Notes: a model not told the origin generated them from the letters alone. A DNA stretch of 64,000 nucleotides from Torreya grandis (GCA_037957365.1 JARHVA010000021.1:6102501-6166500), one strand, 5' to 3'; counted from the stretch's first letter, positions 12,330-24,239 are shown. Translations and numbers: made by a program.

Positions 12330-13180
12330 CCTTTGAAGCATGTAAATAAATACATATCAAAATATGTTGAGGACCAAATAGAGGCTTACCTTACATTGTG
12401 ATGGTCATATTAAACTCAATAGAGATAACATCAACTGGAAACATGTTAGACTTGAGGTTATAGTCTCCCATTAAAATGCAAACATTGTGACCCCTACCCT
12501 TGCAAGGTAACGTTCCACCATTGGAAATTATCACCTCAAAGCTAGAAAAAGGGTGTTTAAGACAGTCTCCCTATGTAGCCAATTGAGGGTTGATAAATTT
12601 ATGAGTGCTACTGAAATCAATAAGAATGGTGAGGGGATGGTTCTTGAAAAAGCCTTTTACATGCATTGGTTGTGGAGTGGTAATCCCTACCAAGGTATGC
12701 ATAAGAATTTTGGGTGTGAATTTGAGGGTTTTGAATCTTAAATTTCCTATTTGATCTCTTCAAAATGAGAAACTATGGCCTCTTCCCATTGGATTGTATT
12801 AGGTGGGGAATCAACATCAAGTAGATACAAATATAGTTTAATGAAATTAAGAAGGGGGTTTGTGTTGAGATATTGGGAGGAAGATGGCTTGGAGGGTGCC
12901 CCATTATAATTGTGACATTACGAGGTGCTGGTGTCTTCTATGAGATTAGATAAGCCCAAGGCTTCTATCATGTTTTGAATTTATAACATTTGAACCTCTA
13001 CTCAAAATCTCATCCTTGAGTCCACTAACAAAGTAATTTTTGAAGAAATCACCAAATAAACCTTTAGTTTAAATGGATAGTTTGAAACTTTTTGTTTGAT
13101 ATTCATTTATTATGCCAGTTTGAAAAAGCTTAATCAAAGCACATGTGAAATCATCGTAAACACTAAGCTTCATGGGCCCC
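12330..13180 (-). pseudogene. gag-protease remnant of element F
   Basis: Minus-strand reading gives the gag tail (LIKLFQTGIINEY, then GDFFKNYFVSGLKDEI, a form of the usual FISGLKDEI gag motif). About 300 bp further comes an aspartic protease motif LIDFSSTHKFINPQLAT, where relatives have LIDSGSTHNFI: the DSG triad reads DFS, so the Gly is lost. It continues with KGRGHNVCILMGDYNLKSNM and stops short of the usual LGVQWL end. Many stops interrupt it. Confidence 0.65.
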
Positions 13181-14106
13181 ACATGAATAACACCTAGGTA
13201 CTAGGGCATTGGGAGGTACCAAAAAAAGTTGAGTGAAGTTATATGTTAATTTTATTGGCTTGAAAAGACAATCAAAATGGTATAATTTTAACACATGTGA
13301 AAAAAAATTCAAAAAAGTGCTTTTGGATTGCCGACAAAAATATTTTTTATACGGATTTTATTTTTGAAAATTTGGAAATACTCCTTAAAATGACTAGTGT
13401 GATGAGAAACTCATAATCGTGTATTCTTCCTATGAGATCTGAAAAATTTATATACTTTAAAAAATAGATAAAGAACACACCTTAAAATATGGGAAACCAT
13501 GGGATTTGGGCAAGGTTGATCGAGCTCAACCTCGAGAGATTAGTTGGATCTAAAGTATAATGCCAATGAGTGATTGTTCCCAATGAGAGGAAGTAGTGGA
13601 CAATCAGTTGGGGGTTTTATGCCTTGAATTGGAGCTCAAATCAACTAAGAATAAGAGACAAAATGTATAGGTTGGGGTAGGATAGGCCATGGGTAGATAA
13701 TAGGTTGTGTGGAGGAGTCAATGACCCATGGAGACTTTGGTGACCGATGGTTGGATTAGGAGGCTTGGGCGAGATTGCAACCAACTTGAAGATTAGAGAA
13801 GAAGGAAACAAACTTTATATCTGTAAAAATAATACATAATATAGATCCAATACAAATTATGAAATGCTAACTGAAACAAAAAAAGAGATGATAATAAGAT
13901 CATGGAGGAATTCTATCTAAGTGTACATAGGAGCTAAAAAGAAAACAAAATATACAAATATAGGGAAAAATCTTAGTGCCACCCCTCGGTTTCCAATTTA
14001 TGATCACCAAAGTCCTATTAGGGCAAGGTGAAAACATACGATGGAAAATAAAAAATAGCTCTACCTCCTAAATGTGCTATAAAAAACAAAAATGGCTTTG
14101 AAAAGT

Positions 14107-14118
14107 GCTTTGATACCA
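14107..14118 (-). other. Primer-binding site of element F
   Basis: The minus strand reads TGGTATCAAAGC, one mismatch from TGGTATCAGAGC, the complement of the plant initiator-Met tRNA 3' end. It lies two to three bases from the right LTR, as expected. Confidence 0.7.
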
Positions 14119-14120
14119 AA

Positions 14121-14336
14121 TTTTAAGAACCTCATAATTTAAGAATAGAATAACTAAATATATTAGATTAGTAATACCATACAATATTATTTTTGGGGAA
14201 GGAATCACTCCACTATCACAGGCTTCTTTGAGGGGGATACCTCCTTATTAGATCATACACTCTAATTACAATATATTTTCTTGATGTATTTATATTAGCC
14301 TATGCACCTTACTTATATTACATCTAATCTAATAAT
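14121..14336 (-). repeat. Element F 5' LTR
   Basis: Direct-repeat partner of 11912-12126, clearly diverged. The end next to the primer site reads TTAAAA instead of TTATCA, so the terminal CA has mutated. Confidence 0.65.
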
Positions 14337-14341
14337 TAACT

Positions 14342-14372
14342 GAATTAATCATGATTTCATGAGCAAGGTTAA
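14342..14372. repeat. 31-bp flanking duplication, right copy
   Basis: Near-copy of 11880-11910, placed directly outside the right LTR of element F. Normal Ty3 target duplications are 5 bp, so this is anomalous. Confidence 0.7.
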
Positions 14373-16486
14373 AGGAATTTTATAATTTTTTTATAGCTTT
14401 TAAATTAATAGACTTATGATTTAAAAATTACCTATCTCTAAAATTTGATAGGAATTTAAAAAAATGGTGAAATTTTGCAAAAATAAAATTGGCCAATAAA
14501 CATGCACTTGTATATGCAGATTTGTAATGGTGCTAAGGGAGAATAGGCTCTCCATAGAGCCAATTTATTTGTTTTGGATTGATTTACTTGATAAATGGTA
14601 CCTTAAGATTCTGTAGATGGCATGAGAAGCTTTATATAGAGAAGTGGCATTGGAAGGGTGGTGCTCTTGTGTGCTTAGGATGTCCTCCTTCAGTTAGTTT
14701 TTACTAGATTTGTACTTCACCTTTAGTGATCATATGCTTATTTTGTGATTAATTTTTTTATTGCAAAAAAATCTTGTTTGGCTAAAAGATAAAAAAATTA
14801 ATAAAATTAAAGCATATATATAATGAATGGTGCTTTGGGATGCCATGTTGGAACACCCTCCTCTTGCCTTTTCTAGGTGGTTCTAGGATGGCTCTTCATT
14901 TATTTTGAAATGTCTTCCTTTAAGGCAATAAATGAATACAATCATTTGCTTTCCTTATTTTAGCAGAAAAAAACATATGTGCTAGTAATGGAGCTTGTAT
15001 AAAGGGAATAAGATAGCCTAGGTCTCCTCTCAATTTCTCTTTATCTCTCTAAGAGTTCTGTACTGAAACTAAATTTTAGAGTATATAAAAAATGATGTGA
15101 ATCTTCATTAATCTATAACAGTGGTAATGGCCAAAATTTATACAAACCATAAATTTAATATTATCACCTATAAAATAAGACATGACTAGAATATCAATTA
15201 TTCCTAATCTAAGTAACATGTGTAAACAAACTAACCCCCCCTTAAAATAAAAATATTATAGGTTTTTACAATATCTCAACTATCTAAAATAACAAAGTAA
15301 TATTCCTATATGAGTAATTAACTCACTCACAAATAATTCTACTATGGTGAATTAATTACCAATTATTTATTCTAACAAATACTTTGATTAATGAATTATA
15401 AATTTTAAAAATGCAATTTATTATATCTAATCTAACATTCACCACAAAATATTACGAAAACTTTCCAAATTATCCAAGTGAATTTTTATTATTCAAATAG
15501 TTGTTAACAATTTCTCACAAAATCCAAATTGTTAAAACATGCAAAAAGCTAACATTTTCAATGATATATAAAAATCAAAAAAGAACCTCTCAACAACATC
15601 TTCAAAAATTCTCAACAACATCTTCGACTACGATGAAGACATTCATATATTATCCCAACTTCTTTAAAATGATTGAAGATATGAAAAAATTAAAAATAAA
15701 TACAAATTCATATTCAACTCCCACCAAGGCCAAATATTTGATCATTGTGATTAATCCTAAGAAATAAAAAAAATAGATCAACATAGCTTTGGTGAATGAG
15801 ATCCCATTGAGGATCTATCAAATTTACCTAGAAAAATCTCATTTATCAAACTAGTGAGAACATAACCTAAACATCACAATCAATTTATGCAATTGTTATT
15901 CAAAATGAATACTCCAAAACAACCACCAGTTGGTTAAGATGCCCCCTTACATGAACCCAATGAGTATAATACAAAAATGCAAAGAGTTGTCAATCCAAAT
16001 TGACAAAATCACTGACAAAACTCTATCTCAAATTTCCAATCCAATCTATGATTCCCAATGAAATATTATTTCATGTTGATAATCCACCACTTTTTATCCA
16101 ATTCAAAATAAATGACATCTATGTAAAATAAGCCCTCATCAACAAATATTTGCACATGTGCTACTTATCTCAACTTCATAAAACCCATTGGATACCCTAC
16201 CAATAATCTCAAAACTACATGTATCACTTGTCACGGTTATGATAAAAGATAACAACCTCCTATGGGATGTATTTGGATCCCCATTACCTTATCTCTTAGA
16301 ATTTTTAGGGTGATAGTCATGGTTTTTAACTTTCTTTTTTATTATAATATTTTTCTTGGTCTCCTTTGAAATCATTACATGAGGGCTAAAGCATCCTTCA
16401 CATGATAATGTATGAGAATCCCCCACCTAGGAGCTATTTATAAATTACACAGTGATACCAATCCTTATAACTATGATCAATTTCAA
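14373..16486. other. AT-rich stretch, no gene assigned
   Basis: The only longer frame is 15501-15767 (88 codons, Lys- and Thr-rich, plus strand), which I do not recognise and consider likely fortuitous. A short direct repeat CTCAACAACATCTTC occurs twice near 15588 and 15612. There is no LTR pair or RNA gene. Confidence 0.4.
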
Positions 16487-16834
16487 TGTTATGCCCTTAA
16501 CCTATAATTTTTTATGGATATGCATGGCTGACTTGTAGCGTACATACTTTGATATTATCTTATTGCATTTTTGGATGTTCTTAGTATGGTTAACCTATGT
16601 AATAACCATGGATAGCTAGAATATATATAGGAGGTAGTGGTTAGTCTTTTATCATCATTTTGTGAATTTTATTCTTATTGCATTATTATGGAGATCACCC
16701 CCTTGAAGTGGCTCAGTCATAATATTCAAGTATTATACTCTTTTGCCAATTATTATTGTGGATATGATTATTTTATTCTTAATTCTATGATATATTATTC
16801 TATCACTGTGAATCATCTAAGTAATTTCATTACA
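16487..16834 (+). repeat. C0 5' LTR
   Basis: Starts TGTTATGCCC and ends TTACA. It aligns along its length with 58384-58731, sharing GTTCTTAGTATGGTT, GGAGGTAGTGGTTAGT and CATAATATTCAAGTATT. Divergence is high, in keeping with the oldest position in the stack. Confidence 0.85.
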
Positions 16835-16836
16835 AG

Positions 16837-16848
16837 TGGTATTAAAAC
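16837..16848 (+). other. C0 primer-binding site
   Basis: TGGTATTAAAAC, two bases after the LTR, is a decayed form of the initiator-Met site TGGTATCAGAGC. It differs at three positions, all C-to-T or G-to-A changes. Confidence 0.65.
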
Positions 16849-17139
16849 TTTGATTTGGGCAAGTTTCTATGATAGGTTTTTTGGGATCTGGCATCCATAG
16901 AACTAAAAGGTTGAAAAAACATAACTCGTGATCCAGGAAGAATTGAATTTTTCATAATTATAATTTTGTTAACCTTTAGTAGTCTAATTTTTTTAACTAT
17001 GTAAATTAGTAGTTGTTGATTCGTCTTTGCGAAATGATTGCAACAGTGTATTCCACCAATATACTTTTTTGGGCCAAAAATTTTCACCCTTGTACACATT
17101 AATATTTATTGGATTCATTTTGGTGAGGTGATCACAATG

Positions 17140-18010
17140 GTGTCATCTGCTGCTACACTTTTTTTAGGGTTGAAACCCTCCTATGGTTTATACATAGTTG
17201 GTTCGAACATTTGTTGATGTGGGAAAGGGAAAGAAACTCCTAAAATTCCTCACAAGGATGACATGGATTTCAAAACTTCTAATTCATTTAATTTAGAGGT
17301 GATTTAACAACTTAAGTTTGATTTGCATGTCATGGTGAAAAAAAATGATCTGGATGCGTTAAAGGGGACATCATAGGGTTGAGAGGGGACTTGATTGGCT
17401 TGAGGGATCAATTATAATAAATATCTAGGCAATTGGCCAAATTTTAAGCTCAACCATTGTAAAATAACCCTTCACCACTTTAGTTTAGTTCTCCTCCTCC
17501 AAAAAATCATAATGACAATCCTATTCCAAAGTCAATGTTGCCAAAATTGGACCTGCATAAGTTTGATGGTAATGACGACTCACATGGATCACTCAAATTA
17601 ATAATTTATTTGATCTACATCAGACTCCATATTCACAAAAGGTGTTCATGGCCTCTCTATATGTAAAAGCTGAGTAGTTCATTTGGTATTGCTGGTTGTG
17701 TTCTCAAAATAAAAAGAAGGGTCTCTCAGTTTCATGGTCTATATTTTCTAACAACCTATAGTTCCAATATCGTAACAATGTTTCAGAAAACTAATTTAGC
17801 TAGCTAGATGAACTAAGCCAAACATGGAATTTAAAATATTATATTCATCAATTTCAAAATCTATCCTTATATGTGGCATAAATCATTAAGGAAAATCTAA
17901 CTGACCTATTTTTAGATGGCCTCAAGAATAACATCCACTAAGAGGTTCATATGTTTAATCCTAGTTTAGTATCTAAATCCTTAAATATTTTTGAAACAAT
18001 GATTGTATTT
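17140..18010 (+). pseudogene. gag remnant of C0
   Basis: After an ATG-containing leader, a plus-strand reading contains LPKLDLHKFDGNDDSHG, the chromoviral gag motif (KLDFPKFDG-type), followed by pieces equivalent to QVFMASLYVKAE and a tryptophan-containing core. Near 17900 comes NLTDLFLDGLKNNIH and FNPSL, the usual gag C-terminal motif. Frames are broken by many stops and small indels. The zinc knuckle is not seen because the gag tail joins the RNase H end directly (next entry). Confidence 0.7.
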
Positions 18011-18488
18011 TAAAAATAATAAAAATGGTTGACTAAAGTGTTAGGCTATGATTTTGAAATAGTCTATAAAAAAAGAAAAGAAAATGTGGTGGAAGATGCA
18101 CTATCCTGAAGGGATGAATTAGTTGAGACATTGTTATGTACAATGACAATTTGGAAGGTAGATTGGCTAAAGGAAGCAAGGTCAGAATGGGAGAATGACA
18201 ATGCTACCCATGATTTAATTCCAAATATTTATAAGGGTTCTGGGAGATATGAAAAATTTACATGGAAGGAGAATGCATTATGGTATAAATATAGATTATA
18301 CCTCTATAAGCATTCTCTCCTCAAACATAACATCCTTTAGTAATTTCATGCATATCCATTGGGAGGTCATTCAGGATTTTTGAAAACATATCATAATAAA
18401 GAAATATTTATTTTGGGAAGGACTCAAGGGTGATGCCCAAATATATGTGTTTGAATGCATGATATGTCAGTTGAACAAAGGTGAAACC
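18011..18488 (+). pseudogene. C0 RNase H end joined to integrase N-terminus
   Basis: KWLTKVLGYDFEIVYKKRKE and NVVEDALS form the RNase H terminus. The open piece 18131-18340 (TIWKVDWLKEARSEWENDN, then KFTWKENALWYKYRLYLY) is the linker before integrase. At 18340-18480 follow the zinc-finger parts GGHSGFLKTY and CMICQLNKGE. The reading stops at 18488, where E2 is inserted; it resumes at 49954. The direct junction of gag (about 18010) and RNase H (about 18025) marks a deletion of protease, RT and most of RNase H. Confidence 0.8.
18484..18488. repeat. Target-site duplication of E2, left copy
   Basis: AAACC here and AAACA at 49949-49953 flank E2, matching at four of five bases; one has mutated since insertion. 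Confidence 0.6.
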
Positions 18489-19846
18489 TATTTCAGTGAA
18501 TTTCAGCTTATATTTAGAAAGGAGAAGAATAAAATAAATATGAGTATGGTTGAAAAACCTATTTTGATGTACATGTGTTGAATCAGATGATTGTGAATAA
18601 CTCCTCTTTGTCTTGGGAGGATGGCCTACAAGTAAGACAAAACTAAAGAAAATTTATTTGTTAGATAGGTATCTAAGTGGATTGCCTAGCACTATCTAGG
18701 TCCCAAAAACAAGAGCTTCCTTACGGATATCAATCCACACGTTTTAAATAATTAAGTTTACAAAACATAATAGAAAGTACTTGCACCAATAATCAAAACG
18801 TACTAAAATTGAACACAAGAAATGCTTTCTAAAGAAATAGACTAAAAATGACTAATATAGCTATAAGTAAGTCAATACCAGTGCTAAATGGCTCGAGTCT
18901 ATTTTAAAAAATTAGATAGGGGTTTGTGAATAGGTAGGGACATAGAAAACCAAATTTGGTTGGGGGTAAGAGGTTGAAAATAACTTGATGTTATTTTTTC
19001 AATAGTAACTATCGATGTTTGAGTTAAATATCAATAGTTAAGGTGACCATTGATGGTCAAGTTGATCATCAGTGGTTAGATAGACCATCGATAGTTGAGA
19101 CAACCATTGACAGTTACTGTGTGTGGTTTTGGGTTGTTAAATGGATGATTGATAGGATCACAAGGTGAGATTCTGAGAGATGGATTGGTGCTAGGCTAAG
19201 TGCAAAAGGAAAATAAAGTAATTGGATACCAAAAATAAATACCTATCTTGTAGAACACTCATTGAGTGAGTTTTTGAGGTGGTTGACTCGTTGGTGGAGT
19301 TTGACATGATTGTAATAGAGTAATGGTACTTGGCACTTTGGTGGAGCTATGATGGTAAGTTAGCTCTATGATGTGATAGATGGATTACTGGATTACTAAT
19401 GATGATTGACCTACAAAATAAAGAAACTTTAGATGCACAAGTTATTGATAATAATTACAAATCCATTTCACCTTCCTGCTCTTCTCTTCTTGTAGGCAAG
19501 GCAATAGAGTTGCAACAAGGCATTATTTGGGCCTTCTAATTATAACTCACTCATGCAATGGCTCACATATGGATTGAGACAAGATATTTTTATAAAATCA
19601 AGGTGGGTGGTTTACATGTTAGGTGGGTAAAAAGTTGTACCCTAACTATCGATGGTCAAGGTGACATCGACGATCGAGGGTGAAGGGTCAAAATGGGCAA
19701 AAACTAGGTTAAGTTAGTTAAGAAAAATGACCATAGGTTAGGTTCAATTAGGGGTGAAAGGTAAAATTGGTCCTAATGGGGTCCTAAGATGATCTAGGGG
19801 AATTTCAACATGCAATATTGTGATGTGTAGATTTTTGATGTCTACA
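18489..19846 (-). repeat. E2 3' LTR
   Basis: Aligned with 48652-49948 from the first bases (TATTTCAG against TGTTTTAG) to the shared end TGTCTACA. The first dinucleotide TG has become TA here. It contains clusters of TGACCAT(C/T)GATGGTCA palindromes at 19044-19110 and a further copy near 19645. Confidence 0.85.
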
Positions 19847-19860
19847 TTTTGCCCCTTTTT
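19847..19860 (-). other. E2 polypurine tract
   Basis: The minus strand reads AAAAAGGGGCAAAA immediately before the 3' LTR. This is the expected primer for plus-strand DNA synthesis and supports the minus orientation of E2. Confidence 0.8.
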
Positions 19861-21486
19861 GTTATGTATTGAATCAATAAACTACAAAACAAAAATGGAT
19901 TGCTAGTCAAAGGTCTGATTGCCCTAAGTATGGGATGAGGTGCTCCCCCTCAAACTGAGATTCAATGAGGTAAAAAAAATTGAGTGTGGGTTTGATAAGG
20001 TGGAGGGGGGTAATGATGAAGGTGGATTTCATGAAGATGGGTGATAGGTTGGGTACTAAAATGCAAACAAACATACAAAGTGTGATAGCTAAGATCGTGC
20101 ATTGACTAGGTTGCCATAGCTGGTAGAAATAAAGATCAGTGCTAGAAGGACAAGTGATAAGTGGACTACGTGACCACATTTAGGTGTGGTGACTGGGTAC
20201 ACTCACAAGTCTCTTAAGTGATATCTATGTTTTGGTGGGTATCTAAGGCAAGAAGTGCTCCTAGTGAAGACACAAATTGGTCAAATGTCATGGGTATCTA
20301 AAGTAGTAAGTGATCCTAAGAAGACATAAGTGGGTCAGGTAAGTACAAGTTGGTGCAAGCTCAAAAATGGTTAATATGGTAATGTTTTTTCTATGGTCAA
20401 AGGAACAGGTAAAAGTCATCATAAAATGCATGCTATTTAGGCTGAAATGGACCAATGATGAGGTGACAAGGTGGTCAGGGTGGGTGGAGAAGGTAGTCTC
20501 CATTGGTGGATGGGTTTGATTATGCTTAAAGGTGGCTACTCAAGGTAAGAGAAAAAAAGTGAGCTCCCTAACCATTGATGGTCAAGGTGCTCAAGGATGA
20601 CCATCGATGGTCACCCTGACCAATGATGGTCAGGGCAGAAACCCTAAAATTCTATGGGGTAAAAGTGAAAATTGAATCACTTTTAACTCATTGTAACTTT
20701 TGGCATTGTTGATATTGAAGCTCTAACATATTAGGTAAGAGATTTTTGTTGATGATGGATAAGGTAGACCTACTAAGTTGGTGTGATTGAGAGGACCTAG
20801 GGGACCAGTTAGGATGTAGGGAGCACATGGGTGTAGATGAGGATGAGCAGATCTATGACTGACTCCATAATGGTGGTTGTAGAATGAGGTAGAGGATGCC
20901 ATTAATTTAATAGGTTAGTTTGGTTTGAATTTGGAAATTGAATTGGGGTTGGAGGGTAGTTTGGGTTTGAATGTTTGAGTTTGAACTGTGATGCCCTAAT
21001 TAGGGTTTTGGGGGATTTGGGAAAATAGGTAGGTGAAAGGGGAAACCAATTGAGTGGGTAGGTAGGTAAGGGTAGGAAGGTAAGAAATGGTGCCAAAGTA
21101 GGTTGTTTTAATATTTTTTGGTAGGTTTTAGGGTAGGGTAGGTTTTGGGTGTTTCACTTGTGAAACACCCACAATGACCATCGATAATCAACTAGGGAAA
21201 GAGACAAGTTTAGAAAGTGTTTAAAATACTAAGGTAACTTAAATGTTTGCTTACTAGGTATATGCTAGAATTTTAGGTTTAGAGGGACAATTTAGTGGGT
21301 ATTGTGTAGATGGGTAGGATGGTTAGAGAATAGGTTGGTTGTTTAAAGGATAAGATATGGTAGGCATTGGTAGGCAATAATGGTGTAAGTGACTAAGCTG
21401 TGTTTTCGAATGAATTATTATAGGTTAGGGAATAGATACAAATGCATGATTGAATACTGCTTATCTTCACAAATATTCACCAGGGG
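19861..21486. other. E2 non-pol region with palindromic motifs
   Basis: Short minus-strand frames (19907-20179, 20288-20503, 20902-21096) resemble no family. The 16-base perfect palindrome TGACCATCGATGGTCA is at 20598-20613, with degenerate copies at about 20571, 20618 and 21178. G-rich plus strand with AGGTAGG repeats at 21000-21140. Confidence 0.5.
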
Positions 21487-21970
21487 ATGACCCTAGCTAA
21501 CTCAGACCATATGGAGGAGGTTGGGTTGGGGGTGATGAGGCATTATCAACATGTGCCTCGGGATGCTTCTATGATTGTAGCACTCATCGAGAGATGGGAT
21601 CCTGCTATGAACACCTTCTTACTATAGACCAACGAGATGATGATATTTCTTGAGGATGTACATATGATCACATAGATTCCTCTTCATGGTGATCCAATCT
21701 ATCATATAGAGTGAGAGGAGTGGGAGGATCACATTAAGTTTTTGTATGGAGATGATAGTGATCAAGTTCGATGGCATGCTAGGGGCTTTAGCTACAACAC
21801 ACTATACTAGATGGCTCTAGGTGAGAGGAGACTTATGATGATGCTTATGATGGATGTCTCTTGATTTTCTATACCTGACTCTATTCATGGGAGGTTCCCA
21901 TACTTGCTATTGTGGGTGCTAGTTGAGCTACTACTAGGGTAAACTATATTTTACTAGGTACCTATTTTAT

Positions 21971-22018
<48 letters not shown>

Positions 22019-22690
22019 CAAGATATGGGGGTTCAAGATCCACATGTGATATGGTATCAGTGTTGGCTTAGTTCTATATTATTTGGCCTATGAAAACATA
22101 TGGGTGCTGAGGCTAGTGGGACTTTTATGGGCAAGATACACATAGATTGAGTTCCCAATTAGGTTCATGAGGTGGAGGGGTGACTTCATCACTTTAGGTG
22201 TAGGGGAAGAGCCCATGATGTTGATTGGTTTGAGGGTGCATTAAGGGCACTGGTGATTGGTGGAATTATTTGGAGGCCCTATGTCCAATTTTTAGTAAGA
22301 CCTAGCTAGAGGAGGCAAACACTCTCCCTATAGAGTTATAGATGGATATTCGGTAGGAGGGATGGAGAGGTGGAGATTATCCCATTTAAGAGGGTGCAGA
22401 GATAGTTCAGCCTGGTTTAGGGTATTCCAAGTGGATTTCCAAGGTACAGGTATGAGGACTCAAAGATTTTATTTCTAGGTCCACATCTTATTTTGATATT
22501 TCTAGATCACAAGGAGCAACTAGCCAAGTCATAGATAGATGATACTGGCTATATAGATGGGTATATGGTATGGTACTAGGCATTATATGTGGTGATAGAT
22601 TTTGGTGATGGTGACAGTGGTAGAGGGTCTATGGATGTGGACCCAGTTAGGAGAGGGGGCTAGAGGGTTGGCCTCAATGGAAAGGGAGGA
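21487..22690 (+). pseudogene. Plant mobile domain (PMD) pseudogene, antisense in E2
   Basis: ATG at 21487 opens a frame reading VPRDASMIVALIERWDPAMN, then FLEDVHMIT, PLHGDPIYHIE and RWHARGFSY. This is the N-terminal half of the plant mobile domain family (the ALVERWRPETNTFH and EDVAMLLGLPIDG motifs of MAIN/MAIL1 relatives). After a (TA)n tract at 21973-22017 the match continues with FEGALRALVIGGIIWRPYVQ, EIIPFKRVQR and IPSGFPRYRYED. Most internal stops are TAG or TGA where CAG or CGA is expected. Host MAIL proteins act in gene silencing; here the gene lies antisense to E2 between integrase and 3' LTR, where Tat elements are known to carry extra frames. Confidence 0.75.
21973..22017. repeat. 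(TA)n microsatellite inside the PMD pseudogene
   Basis: About 22 TA units. The sequence before it contains GGGTAAAC and after it ATATAG, so it may lie in a former intron of the PMD gene. Confidence 0.85.
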
Positions 22691-24239
22691 ATGACATTAG
22701 CCACCACATAAGTATAGGTCATAAGTATAGGGAGGATATTTGTTCATTGCTTATGCTCATGGTTTATGTTGATGTTTAATGCTTATGATGTGATGTTTAT
22801 ATTGTATATATATTATGCTTATGTAATGTTTTCTAGACATTGATGTAGACTTAGCTAGCTAGGCATGAGATGGCTATGATTTATGGGTATGCTTTCTGGT
22901 TGCTTATGACATGCAAAATTTTAATGAGTAAATGTTTCATTATTTAGAGTTAGACATGTGGTGAAAAATGGTTGTTTACTTTTATTACTCATGGATGCTA
23001 TGGTTTTATTATGTTTGTTATGGTTTTAATTATGATTATGATATTGCTTATGACACACATGGATATGCCGATTATGATTATAGTTACTATTATCTTGCTA
23101 AGGGTGAAGCACATAAGGTAAGCTAACTAACAAAACTAGATGGGAGAACAAAGAATATAATCAAGAGACAAACACTGTAATGAAAATATCAACTACTCAT
23201 GATAGGATACAAAGAGGGAATGATGCTTATTCTTTGACAAGGACTAGAACAAGATTGAAGTTAGATTGGCTTAATAAATAGAAGCCCTTTGAATGCTTTG
23301 CATATGCACTCATTAGTTGGGTAAAAAGGCATCTTGACCACATAATGTTAATTAAGCTCAAAATCCTTTACTTGTAGGGGATGTGGATGAAAATTGAACC
23401 TTCTTGTGAAACTATCATGCCTCATCTATAGGTGCCTAAAGATTTAATATAAATGAGTCTATGCCATACAAAGTATAGACTAATCGATGCAAGAAGTCTA
23501 CTTGAGAAAGCCGATTGTGGCCTTCATCTTATTTTTCTGTGTGAGAGTCTATTGTGACTTTCAAAATTGGGTTGTGTTTATTATGATTTTGAAAATGGGT
23601 CTTTTTCTTTTTTGTTAGATATGGGAAGATAATCGATGTGGGAAGCTTCCAATAAATTGCTATGCTTTTGACAAATGCTTTACTCAGCCATCCTTCAAGG
23701 GAATGGTCTAAGTTTATGTGCTTTTTTCAAGGCTTTGTGATAGTTATCCTTCAAGGGAGTAGTCTACCTTATCCTTCAAGGCTTAGGAATGACCCATGAT
23801 TGCTATTAATGGGGATTTTTTTTTCTTGTTTTATTTTTTCTTGACATAGACTTGATTATAGGCTTAATGGTTCACCTTTATGATGGCAAAACTAGAATCA
23901 CAAGAGTTTGATTAGGTGTAAAGAGGGTTAGGTGACAATGATCATGGAAATCCATCCTAGTAGAGGGGCAAAAAGTACCATGAGAATCATGCCATAGGCA
24001 GAGCCGTGGTACTTATTATTCCAGATTAGGCTATGAATATGATGGATAATCACATGATTTAGTGTTAATAAGTTACCCTTAAAATAGGGAGATGGATGTA
24101 ATGTGAAAGCAAGAGATGAGCCTTAGTTAAAAAAAAAGGTGAACTTGATACTTCTTAACAAAAGAATAGATGTAGATGTGAAGCATTGAGGGGTTTAGGC
24201 TCTAGGTGGCCTTTGAGAGAAATTGGTAAGCTCTTGATC
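22691..24239. other. E2 spacer between PMD pseudogene and integrase
   Basis: No coding motif on either strand. Repeated TGCTTATG words occur at 22740-22830 and 22900-23100. The phrase TATCCTTCAAGG(G/C) occurs three times at about 23690-23785. It may include the 3' untranslated part of the PMD gene. Confidence 0.45.

Larger units (their letters stand above)
11912..14336 (-). mobile_element. Element F: short gag-protease Ty3/gypsy element
   Basis: Direct repeats of about 215 bp (11912-12126 and 14121-14336) flank about 2.0 kb of internal sequence. A primer site matching initiator-Met tRNA lies just inside the right repeat on the minus strand, which fixes the orientation. The internal part reads gag then protease on the minus strand and reaches the left LTR without RT, RNase H or integrase. 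It is either an internally deleted copy or a non-autonomous gag-protease element like E1. Reading frames are broken by stops. Confidence 0.65.

Noticed and set aside
12553..12741. 62-codon plus-strand frame
   Set aside because: Antisense of the gag-protease sequence of element F.
16482..16486. Target duplication for C0
   Set aside because: TTCAA on the left and AAACA on the right do not match; it may have mutated or been lost.
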